Assembly: GCF_030445035.2 (NCBI RefSeq)
Contig: NC_080698.1
Coordinates: forward strand, 131,501 to 195,500
Length of the DNA stretch: 64,000 nucleotides
Origin: Dasypus novemcinctus
Taxonomy: Eukaryota; Chordata; Mammalia; Cingulata; Dasypodidae
Direction: 5' to 3'
Both the position numbers and the translations under genes were made by a program. Below, one piece after another: positions 35,389 to 46,100 of this stretch; position 1 is the first letter of the stretch; every line of letters starts with the position of its first letter. The notes under the pieces are model-generated. The model ran no database searches and was not told where the DNA came from. It saw only the letters and a program-made list of their open reading frames with translations.

Positions 35389-38300
35389 AATACTTGGCCG
35401 TTGTGTGTTCAGGCAACTGATGACAGGTTTTACATACAGACACAGACCCAGTAATTCAGTTGATGACGCGTATGTCCTATCAGTTTTGGCTTGAAAAGGT
35501 TTGTTGAATTCAGGGTTAGAAGCAGCCTTCTCTAAGATCCCTGGTAGTTGATTTGTAACCAGCAATCCACCTATGAATGTATCCCAGATTTGTAGAAGGT
35601 TTGGAAAAGTTGTTTGAGATAATGATTTCATTTTGTATGTTTAAGAAAAAAATTGAAGTTTAAAATGCACCCTTGGAAATTAATTCAGTTGACTCAGCCA
35701 AATTTTTTAAAAGGTGCTTCATTCAAAAAGTCCATACACTATCAAAAAATTAGTGGAATATTTTTAATGTTCCTATTTTATACTCATTTTGGATCACCAT
35801 AAAATCTTGGTTTAAACAAGATTTTGATTTTAAAGAATTTACCACTACTTAAATCTTTACCAAGTTTTTACTTTTTCATGATACTGTCTCCCAGATTTGA
35901 GTGAAGCAAGACTTTTTGATTGTGGTACTCCATGTATCCCTGTAGTGCCAAAACTAGTGATTCTTTATTTGCTCCTGTGGCAGCTTGTAGAGTAGCAGGA
36001 GTGTTTCTGTTGTTTTGTTTTCCTCATGGGACTTAAAATGCCTGTTCTCTAAATGCCGCTGTGTGTTGACTGGCCCTACCCTGCCTTCGTCCTTGGGCAC
36101 ATGGGCACACGCACATGTGCCGTGGGGTACACAGACGCTTGCAGAGAAGTGGTACATTCATTTGCAAAGTTTACGTTTTTGAGCTCACAGTTAATGAAAA
36201 TATGACCTATTAGCTAATGCATTTCAGGCAGGTGAGTTTGGCCTTTTGCAAATGGCCGGGTTCTCTGGGGCCCTGGCAGTTTCTCCTGTCAGTGGGGCGT
36301 GGGCCCCCCTGATGGCGTTTGCATCCCAATGTTGTTAGGTAAGATTGTAAATAAAAGAATAGGTTATATAATAGAGATACAACTCTTGAAATTTTACTTT
36401 AAAAAATCTATAGCTCTACATATATATTTAGTTATATCACCCGACAGATTTCTTCTACACAGTGTGGAGATTGTTTTATACCACAGATTATTTTTATAAA
36501 GTCTAGTGAGTTTGAGTAGGAATGGTTTTGTAATCAGAGCTAATGCGGTTTGCCTTTCGGGTAAGTGTACACTGGAGCACGAGTGGGGCAGCGCCTCCGC
36601 TCGGCCCTCGGCTGGATTCCTGCGTGCGCTGGCCTGCGGTCAGCCACGCTTCGGCTCCTGTGGCTGGGGGAGGGGCCTGGCGTGGGCTTCACGTTTGTGC
36701 TTCCCCCTGAGATTTCTTTTGAACAGAGCGTTCTGAGAGTGAAAATCTTTAGGAAGTTCCCACCACAGGTCATAGCGACTTATGGACTGGACATGTGTGA
36801 GGGTGTTTTGGGAAACAGAAATTGTGTGGGGGTACAACTGGGGAGCAGGGTGGAGCTAGTTAATATTCAGGCTGCAAACACTTTGAAATGGAGATTTGGG
36901 GATTTGAGCTGTAGAATCCAACAACTAATTTATGTAGGGTTATCCAGTTTTTGAGACAGAATTATCTGCCTACAAAGGTTTTCTTACTTTACCATTCAGC
37001 ATTACCGTTATAATGTGAAAGGCAGTCTTCATTTTAGCCCTTTTATTTTGAATAAAATAAAATAGAGAGGGGGTGGTCATTTGGGTGGGACTTTTTGATG
37101 GAAATAGAGGGACAATGACTAATAAAGCTAATTCCTTGTATCTGTCATTGCTAGACCTTGCCTGCTGGCTGTAGGCTGCCGTATCCAGAGGTGCACTGGA
37201 TGGGGTTTGTGAAGAGAATTCTTGTGTGTCATTTTAAGCCAAATGTACTTCTAATTCAGCCTGGTTTAGGGTAAAGTTTTATATTTCACCCCTTTTATAC
37301 TTTGAATAAATTTAGCTTCAGCAAATCCAGTAGCATACTGGGAGCCTATATATCGTTCCTTTCCCTGTTCCTCATGAAAGAACATTTCCCTGTTATCCAG
37401 CCACGTATCTTGGAATGTAATTCTGTTGTGCCTTTGTTTTTGTTGTCCCCCTACCTCCCACCCCAAAAAGCAACTGCTGTAAGTTTTTTTCAACCTATCT
37501 TTCCTAGCCCCAAAACCCACCTTTTTCCTTTTTCCCAGCTGTAATTTCTGGGTGCAGTTCTGGATCCAGGTATTTTAAGAACCAGTTACCTCAGACTTCG
37601 TGTTGGACAGTGTCGCCACCTGGTCCTCTCTACTGCAGGCTTGTCCTTGCACACGCAGCAACCTGCCGAGCGTGGGCACATGTTCTAAAGTGAAGCTCTT
37701 CCCAAGGACTGAACGCGCTCCGGCAAGCTCGCCGTGGCACCGCGGTGGCGTGGCTCCAGCACCATCCGAACGGTGCTTCTGGGGCTCCCCTTTGAATCCT
37801 GCCATCTTCAGTATTCTCTTGTCTGAATAGGCAGAGCGATTCGATTGGCTGGTCTTGCGCACAAATTAGTTCCAAAGATGAGCTCTTTTGTAACACATTT
37901 CCAGCCGCTCAAGCTCAAATGTAGAACATTCCTTTCAATGGTAGGATAAAAGCCCACCACCCACCACAGCGCATCTTGGGAAGGTGTCTGTAGCATATTT
38001 TGCTGTGAAATTAGGCCTTGTGGGATATGGCTGTTTGTCATTTTGATGTATTTTAAATAAATATATATTTTTTAAAGAGCCTTTTTTAGCAGTTCAAAAA
38101 GTTTAATTAACCAGCGGTCACCACATCTGAATTTTTGTCTCTCGGGCATAGATGGCAGACCAAGATTAGACGTGGGAGCTCGGCCAGTGCCAGCCTGAGC
38201 TGCCTGCAGGGCCCCGCACTGTCCTGACCGTGGGCGTGTCCGACCCTCTGCCCCGTCCAGCGACTGCTGAGTCCAGTCCCTGCAAGTGCGTGAGCCCCGG

Positions 38301-39478
38301 TGGGCTTTTCTCGAGCACTGCCGCAGGTGAAGTGTACGTTCTCCTGAGGGAAAAGGGCGCTCGTGCACGTTTGACCACCATGGCAAAGGAGAGGAAAGAC
38401 CAGGCAGCACCTGGCTTCCGGGGGTGCTCAGGCTCTGGGAGTGGTCATCACGGAGACTGCCCAGGAGACCCGTCGGAAAAAGTTAAGATCTCCTGTGAGG
38501 GGAGGAATTGTTAAAATGCCAGCACACATCCTCTCCCCATTTTTTCTAGAATTCTGTAAAAATGCAAAGAAAATTGAATGGTACTTGAGAATTGAGGGGT
38601 GAGGGTTACCGCAGATTAGAAACATACTTGTAGGTTTCAGTTCCACAAATCCACACAATGCCATTTTTCAACTGTACAAGAGAATCTGCTTATGAATTTG
38701 ACACAATCTTAGTATCAAAGGCCAAATTTTTCACCTGTTAATATTTTGTCACATTTGTCCTTGAATCTGAATAACTTTATACAGTACTGTAAATTTAACT
38801 TAAACATCGAGTTTGATGTCAATTCTTATGAAAAGAGCTTTCTGCATGTAACAGGCATACAGTTAAAGAACACAGCAGAGTACAAAATATTTAGGAACAG
38901 TTTTGGAACCAACAGGAAATGTCACCTCTCACTTGCCATCTTATGTATCAGTTTTACTAGCTACTTCTGAATTTGTACATTATTTGTAAGGAAAAGAAAG
39001 AAACCCTAAGACCTGTCTAACTTAGTGGAGAATGTGTGTGTTGGGTTTAGGATGGATAGCTAAGTCTTATTGCACTGTGTTATCTAACTTGTATATAAAA
39101 ATTGTAATTGAAAGTTTGGATTCACCTGTTTCTCATGGTTTAAAAAGATAATTGCAAACTCTGGAAATGTGACTAGTACATGATTTAAGATTGTAGAAGT
39201 GAGGAAGCTCTTTCAAGTGCTGAAAACTAAAGACTTCTAGTTTTTGGCTCAAATTCATTAAGTACTGTTTGTATACCAGGATATGTGAGATGTATATGTA
39301 GTAGGTCACTTTCACCCTTGTAGCTATAAAACAAAAATTTTGTAGAACAGAGATAGCTTGTACTACTGAATTAACAAAAGTTATACTAAAGATCCTGTTT
39401 TAAAAATATATATATACAGAGTTAAGCTTGTTGCTGTTACCCTGTCTGGATTTGAAAAGTGTGCTGACTTATATATAT

Positions 39479-39489
<11 letters not shown>

Positions 39490-39513
<24 letters not shown>
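39490..39513. repeat. (AC)n microsatellite
   Basis: Twelve AC dinucleotides preceded by a short TA run. Confidence 0.95.
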
Positions 39514-39826
39514 TCAAAATGGCCTAAAGCAGACATCCATGTAATTACAGTTGTAAAGTGAAGACATTTTGGAGAGAACATTGTATCATAGTTCACGCAT
39601 TTGCAGTGGATCTTTGTTCCTTTTTACTGTGGTAATTTTAGAAATGAGTGTCAAGTTTGAAATTAGATCTGCTAAATTGGGGTTTTGCTGCTTGAACTCT
39701 GCACTGGGTCCTCAAATAAACCGATGTGAATGTAGTTTTTTCCCTCTGTGTGAAGAAGCAGCCACACCCCAACAGAATAGGAGGAAAAATCTAGAATATT
39801 TCAAGTTTTATCTTTTTGTATATGAA

Positions 39827-39843
39827 AATAAAATAACAATAAA
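39827..39843 (+). terminator. ACVR2B: Candidate distal polyadenylation signals of ACVR2B
   Basis: Two AATAAA hexamers at 39827-39832 and 39838-39843, with GT-rich sequence (ccgtttgtctttc) downstream. A third AATAAA is at 39909-39914, followed by tcttgtgggcagttg. The true distal end is probably one of these. Confidence 0.55.
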
Positions 39844-39930
39844 AACAACCCCGTTTGTCTTTCTTAATCACATGGCAAGAGACTGAGGTTCTCTCTGTGG
39901 GAATTAGAAATAAAATGGTGCTGTCCCTCT

Positions 39931-40440
39931 TGTGGGCAGTTGCACATGGCCGAGCGCCTGGTTTTCGCGGTCCTGGGGCCTGAGGCTGGGCACAGGCTCC
40001 TTCTTGCCTTCAAAGCTGAGGGTCTAGCCAGGGACGCAACGGGCTTTGGAGTCCTTCACCTCCCCAATTCCCCCACCCCTCAGCTCCCCTTCCAACCCCT
40101 GCCCAGTCTTGTACCTTGTGGGTAACCCTAAGCAATATCTTTATAGATGGAATAGAGGAACCTAGAAAATAAGTTGTGTTCAGGACCACTCAAAAAGACC
40201 AGCTCAAGATACTCAACTGAGTACCAGGATCAGTGGCTGACTTACTGAAAAATAGTTATGGGGCCCTATCAAGATCTGAAACTGCAAAACAGGTCTCATG
40301 TTTGGGAGTTCCTGGTTTATCTCACTAAATGAAAACATGGTTCTCTACCAATAAAATAATGATGGCCTACCTAACAAGAAAAACACTTTTGTGTAGTAAC
40401 TTAAAAGTCTGTACCATCTTTGGGTCCTTCCAGTGGGTTT
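39931..40440. other. Intergenic DNA, nothing recognised
   Basis: Follows the last candidate polyadenylation signal. No gene or repeat assigned. Confidence 0.5.
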
Positions 40441-40484
40441 AATGCCTTTTTTCTTCTTTTCTTTGTTTTTAGTGCTAAAGCATG

Positions 40485-41010
40485 CTTTTTAAAAATAATG
40501 TATTTTTATTAGAAAAGTTTCAAGTTTACAGAAAAATAATGTAGAAAATATAGATTTCCCATATATCACCCTGTTAGAGTGGTACCTTCCCATTTATAAA
40601 CTACTGTAGTCCATAGGTTACATTAGGATGTTGTGTAGTCCTATTTTCTTTTACATTTTATTATAGTAACATATATACAAGGTAAAATTTCCCCTTTTAG
40701 CCACATTCAAATATATAATTCAGTGTTGTTAATTACGCTAACCATGTTGTCTTATCACTGCTATCAATTACCAAAACATTTCCATCATCCCAAAGAAGTT
40801 CTGTACCCATTTAAGCATTAATTCCCCCTTCTTTACTTCCACTCTGCTCCCTGGTAACCAGTATCATATATATTTTTGGTAACCTGCAGTCTAGTTTCTA
40901 TGAATATGCTTATTCTAAATATTCCATACCAGTGAAATAACACAGTATCTCTCCGTCCTTCTGGCTTACTTCACTCAACATGATGTCTTCTTTATTATAT
41001 GCTTGGGACT
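40485..41010. mobile_element. L1 3' noncoding fragment
   Basis: 'caagtttacagaaaaataat', 'agatttcccatatatcaccc', 'catttccatcatcccaaaga' and 'ctccctggtaaccagtatca' follow the usual order of L1M-type 3' noncoding DNA. Confidence 0.65.
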
Positions 41011-42300
41011 CCCTGAAGAATGTTTGATGAAGGGGTCCTTTATTTAGGTACCAGTTGTCCAGTCTTAGGCCCTTTTTGCTCTTTCAGATTTAGGTAGAAA
41101 ATTCACCTTTCATTAATGAGTGCCCCTACTGAGCACATAGAAGGAGAGGAGGGCAAAAGGCTGACATTTTTGGATGAAGAGCTTGGAGCTGAAAAATTGG
41201 AAGGTTAGAACTCAGGGGTCATCTGGTCACTAAAAGAAATTTGGCACAGAAGCGTTTATATAAAAGCAGGTTTGCCTGAGTTGAACAACTAGAAAAGAGC
41301 CCTGGGCCGTTCAGTTTGCCCTTCCACCCGCCTCAAGTCCCAGACATCCCGAGGAAACACTGAAATTCCCTGGAACACACATTAAGAACTGGTCCAAGCC
41401 CTTTACTTTACAGGTGGGCGTACAGGCCCAGAGGGAGTTACCCCTCCTCAAAGCTGGGTTTCTTTTCTAATTATTCGTGACCCCTATCTGTCATGTGGGG
41501 TTTACTGTTTCCAAGCACAGGATCTGGATGAGGAAGGGTCATCTGCCACTTATCTCCTTCCAGCACTTAGCACGGTACCCAAATGCTTGTTAAATGAAAG
41601 TATGTTTTTAGTATTTGTGGTGGAAGCTATTGTCAGGACTCTTGCTTGCAAGTGACAAGTTGTTAACAAAAAGGAGGCTTTATTGGAAGGTTCCTGGGTG
41701 AAGTGGCCAGCCAAGCCTTGGGAAGGGCAGGATGTGTGGTTGCCTCAGACACCTGGAAAGCCTGGGTCACAGGTGCTGCAGTTCCACCTCCACCTGTGCC
41801 TGTGCTGCTCCACTGTGGCTCAGTGAATGATCAGATGCATCTTAGCATCTGATCTACTTAGCAGGAAACTGCAGAATTTCACACGTCACAGCTGTATCAC
41901 CTGGAGAAAGTTCCAGATCCAAAATCCCTAGAAAGGACCCTCGTTACCTACCTCAGGCACAAACAGTCAGATACCCAGGAGAATATACAAAATAGTTTCA
42001 CAAGAGGCATTCCCGGGGAGGGGGGATGGAGTCACCGGAGCTGCCAGAACAATTAGAGGTGGCCTCCTGTGGAGTGAGTCCTTCCAGTCAGATGAAAGGG
42101 ATTCCCACCAGTTACCTAAGAAGTGGGAAACTTGATTCTGCAAAGAACTAAATCCACATGGAATGCTGGAGATTGTGCAGCAAAATGAAAAAGGTCCATT
42201 TATTTGTGAATGGGAGTGCATGAAACCTGTTATATATAGCCTTCTTCTGTTGACAGGCACTCAATAATTTGGATTTTATATTCTTTCAAGATAAAGAAAG
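41011..42300. other. Intergenic DNA between ACVR2B and EXOG
   Basis: Mostly unassigned. A stretch near 41380-41600 has faint MIR-like text ('ttacaggtgggcgtacaggc', 'agcacttagcacggtaccca'). No gene. Confidence 0.45.
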
Positions 42301-42304
42301 TGGG

Positions 42305-42525
42305 GATGATTCAATAAAAACTGCTAACATTTACAAACCCCAGGAACTTCCCTAAATGCTTCAAATGTGTCATCTCCTTTAATCTCCAGAATCCTATGAT
42401 CTAAGTAGGATTCCCATTTAAAAGAGAGGAATCAAGCCTAGAGAGGCGCAGCAACCCAGACAAGGTGAAAAGAGGAGTGGGGCTCCAAACTCTTACGATC
42501 TGAGTCAGGTCCTCGGCCACCATGA
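42305..42525 (+). mobile_element. MIR SINE
   Basis: 'catctcctttaatctccaga', 'taggattcccatttaaaaga' and 'tagagaggcgcagcaaccca' follow the MIR core order. Confidence 0.7.
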
Positions 42526-42798
42526 AAGACTGTCTTGCCAAGAAACCTGACGATGTACAAAGCTGTTGTAGATGCCTACAATATCAGGCATCATGACGAC
42601 ATCCAAGGCGGCACAGGAGCTGGAGTCCCGGCATAGCGCAAGTATGCGCAAGTGGTTTCCACACCTATCAGATGGGAATAAAGGTATTTTCTCAAGATTA
42701 CACACCACTGAGCACCCTCAAGATGTCATGCTCCTCCCCATGGCTCGCCGTATGGATCAGGGATCCTAGCAGAGGGAGGTGGATGGAGTCCGAGTTTG

Positions 42799-42812
42799 TC
42801 AGCAGGGGGCGC
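42799..42812 (+). promoter_or_regulatory. CTCF-like core motif at the EXOG promoter
   Basis: TCAGCAGGGGGCGC agrees with CCASYAGRKGGCRS at 13 of 14 positions (T at position 1), the same orientation as the motif at 31787. Confidence 0.5.
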
Positions 42813-42837
42813 GCGAGGACCACAGCAGGGTGGTCGT

Positions 42838-42847
42838 GCGCATGCGC
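42838..42847. promoter_or_regulatory. EXOG: NRF1-type site, distal
   Basis: Perfect palindrome GCGCATGCGC inside tgcgcatgcgcg, about 150 bases before the ATG. Confidence 0.75.
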
Positions 42848-42958
42848 GCAGAGCCTCGGGCGTCTCCTGGGAAGCTCCAGTGAGCCACCTGCAACCGCGA
42901 CTCCAGGCCCTGCCGGGGGGCGGTGGCTTTCAGGCGGCAGACCCGGCAGACCCGGTGT

Positions 42959-42968
42959 GCGCATGCGC
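42959..42968. promoter_or_regulatory. EXOG: NRF1-type site, proximal
   Basis: Second perfect GCGCATGCGC, inside tgcgcatgcgct, 25 bases before the ATG. It may lie in the leader or at the start site. Confidence 0.75.
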
Positions 42969-42993
42969 TCTGGCAGAAGGCGGCGCTGTGAAA

Positions 42994-43156
42994 ATGGCTG
43001 CCAGGAGCTTTGCTGCCCGCCTCAGGCGGTCCCGGCGTTTTTTGCGTGGCTTCGTGGTCGGAGCCGTAGTGGGCGCCACGGGCGCCGGGCTCACGGCCCT
43101 GCAGTTCCTCCGGATCCAGGGCGCAGAGGCGGCGTTGGCCGTGAGGGACCCGGACG
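42994..43156 (+). CDS. EXOG: EXOG coding exon 1
   Basis: ATG in context aaaATGg, with A at -3 and G at +4. Encodes MAARSFAARLRRSRRFLRG to VRDPD plus one base of Gly55. Donor GGACG|GTAAGG. Confidence 0.94.
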
Positions 43157-46100
43157 GTAAGGGCTTTCCCTGCCGCCTGGCCGCAGCCCGCGCTCGGGGC
43201 CGGCCGCGGCCTCCCGCAGCCCCGGCCCGGCGCGTCCTGCGTCTCTCCAGACGGCGTGCCCGGGCGTGCCTGTCCCGCCGTGAGTGCCTTGAGCTCCGTC
43301 AGAGTGGGGCTGTGGAGTTCTCCGCTCCTCACACAGCACAGGACGGAATGTGCGCGCAGTAAATATGGATGAACGAGGGGTACACACGGAGTTTTGCCAG
43401 AATGGTCAGCTGTCCTCATTTCGTCATCATTCACACGAGTGCTTGCTAGCCTTTCCTCGAAGGGCGTAAGTCACCAGGGCTCTCTGTGTTTGACAAAGAA
43501 AATGAGCATGTGAGCATTCCTTAGCTTTCTCCGACAAGCTAAATTTAAATTTAGCTTGTTCGGTCTGACACTTGGCATTAAATTTAGCAAGAGAACTTCT
43601 CTGGTGGGGTGAAGGTTGGAGAAGAAATCAAGAGAGGATTATCTTGAAGTTTCTCCCACTACGAAAAACAATACCAGTTTTACTCCAGTCTTGCTTCAGC
43701 ACACATCTCAGTTCCTCGGTAACAGAACATGAGGAAGAGTGGCCATGAATGTTGATCTTTTAATAAAGGAAAACTTAAAGGCTGTGGCTTTTGTCCCCAC
43801 ACTCACTCTTAAACTGTAACAAGTATGTAGGCTTTTTTCCATTGAATCATGAGTGACTAACTGCTAGTAATGATATGAGTTTTTCTTTTGCTTGCTACTT
43901 TTGTATATAGTTTCTTGTGGGGAGAGAGGTTTGGAAATTTGATATGAAGGACTAATAAAACACATTTTTTTGCCTTATAGTTAATTACAGAAAGGACATC
44001 TCGTTTGTTAGACTTTTGAGCCAGTCCTTTGTAAATCTAACTCCTCTCCTTTTCCTAATACTCTTTCATTCCTCTTAAGTCATTTACTAGTTTTTGATTG
44101 TTCTCCCTTTTTTTTTCTCTTTTAGGATCTGCAGAGAAGGCGCTCTTGGAACAATATGGATTCCCTTTAACGGGAACAGAGACTAGGTGTTACACGAATC
44201 ATGCCCTGTCTTATGATCAGGCGAGGCGAGTGCCTAGATGGGTCCTTGAACACATATCCAAAAGCAAGCTAATGGGTAGGTGGTTGGGGAATGAAGTGGA
44301 AGTAGAGGCATTGATAAAAGATGTTTCAAAATTAAAACGAGGATCATTAATATCTTTTTTTTTCACAGCATGGCACATGTAGAAGATGATAATTTGTGTG
44401 GTTCATTGGGTAAATTGAGCTGTCTCTGGCACACCAGTTGGGAAACACTGTCATAAATGTTGCTGCAGTGAGCACCACTCATTTTTCAACCTTAAGAAAT
44501 GTTTTTAAGTACTTACTGTGTGAGTGGCACTGTGCTAAACTTTGGGTATAGATCGGTGACCAAAGTAGATAATAGTATCTACTCCCATGGCACTTTCAGT
44601 TAGGGGGATTGACCTATGAAATAATCATGAATATATAATTACAATTTGTAATAACTAGCCTGAACAAAAATTGATTGCAGGTTGAAATAAATATGGTGAA
44701 GGAATAGTAAATAATGTAATGAGAGATTATAACAGGAGAGCCTGATTTTGATAACTGAGGTTTCTTTGAGGAAGTGGCCTATAGGGTAAATGTTAGTTAG
44801 CTTGGCAGAGAATGGGAGTGGGAAGTGGAGAAGAGCATTCTAGGCAGAAAGGAAAATAAAGTTGCATATTTGGAGGACCCAATGTGGAGAAGAGTTTTGT
44901 TCCTTTAGGGAACTAAAAGAAGGCCAGAAGCTGAATCTTGAGCAAGGAAGAACAACGTGATTTTGAAATTTGAGGCTGTGGAGAGGTAGGCAGGTGCATA
45001 AATCTGTTTGTATGTGCTTGTGTCTTGGTAGATTCTTGTAATAAGATTCTTGATACCTGTTGTCAAAGTGGTTTCTGAATAGATTTCCAATTTTCACTCC
45101 CACCATCACTATTTGTTCTCTCACTCCCAACCTTCACCCATAGTGAACATTACTGAGCTTTACCTATTTAATAGCTGATTTTATATGTGATTATTGATTA
45201 ATTGTGATTTATTTCTTTGTGAATTATACCTTACCCATTTTCCATTGGGATAGTCTTTTCTGAATTGATTTGTAGGGGCTCTTTTTATATGTTAAGGATA
45301 TACCTTTTGCTGTAGTTATTCCCCTTTTGTCATTTGCCTTTTTTTTTTTTTTTGAGGTAGTGGGGTCTGGAGATTGAACCCGGGACCTCATTTGTGGGAA
45401 GCTGGTGCTCAACACCGAGCCACATTGGCTTCCCTGAGTTGGCCTTTTCATTTGTTTTGCTTGTTGTTTGTTTTTGTCCCTTAGGAGGCATTGGGACCCC
45501 TCCCCCCCCCGGGGGAGATGAGTGCTCAACCACTTGAGCCATATCCACTCCCCCATTTGCCATTTTTTAAAAATATTTATTTTATTTATTTATTCCCCCC
45601 CACCTTCCTGCTTGCTTGCTGTCTGCTCTCTGTGTCCATTCGCTGCACATTCTCCTGTGTCTGCTTGTCTCCCTTTGTTGTGTCATCTTGCTGTGCCAAC
45701 TCTCCACGTGTGTGGGCCATCAACTCTCTGCGGGCGTGGGCCGCCAACTCTCTGTAGGCATGGGCCAGCTTGCCTTCACAAGGAGGCCCTGGGACTCGAA
45801 ACCAAGGCCTCCCATATGATAGATGGGAGGCCAGTCGATTGAGCCACATTGAGCCACATCCGCTTCCCCCATTAGCCTTTTAATTTACTGTATTGTCCAC
45901 AAATTATTTCTCCTTTGTTTTACAATATACTGTGTGTGTGTATTAAAGTGCTTATATTAAAATGAGTGTGTGCCTTTCTAGAGTGCAAAGCATCCAGCAG
46001 AATAGCAATCAGTTTGGAATGTGCTTGCTATTAGAAGTAAAACCAATTTGGGGAGAAGCTAGAATCTGCAGAGATAAGGGCAGTCCTGGCAAACAAAAGC

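Larger units (their letters stand above)
31588..39930 (+). other. ACVR2B: Long 3' untranslated region of ACVR2B
   Basis: About 8.3 kb from the stop codon to the last polyadenylation signals. Apart from a TTA-rich run (31697-31735) and an AC run, no SINE or LINE is recognisable, unlike everything around it. Human ACVR2B also has a very long 3' UTR. Candidate Pumilio elements (TGTANATA) are at 32501-32508, 36346-36353 and 39090-39097. Large GC-rich frames at 33560-35035 are chance. The 3' boundary is inferred from signals, not from transcripts. Confidence 0.75.
42700..42993 (+). promoter_or_regulatory. EXOG: EXOG promoter and 5' leader
   Basis: GC-rich, CpG-containing DNA just upstream of the EXOG ATG, with no TATA box. 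It contains a CTCF-like core and two NRF1-type palindromes listed separately. NRF1 control is typical of nuclear genes for mitochondrial proteins, which fits EXOG. The start site cannot be fixed. Confidence 0.75.
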
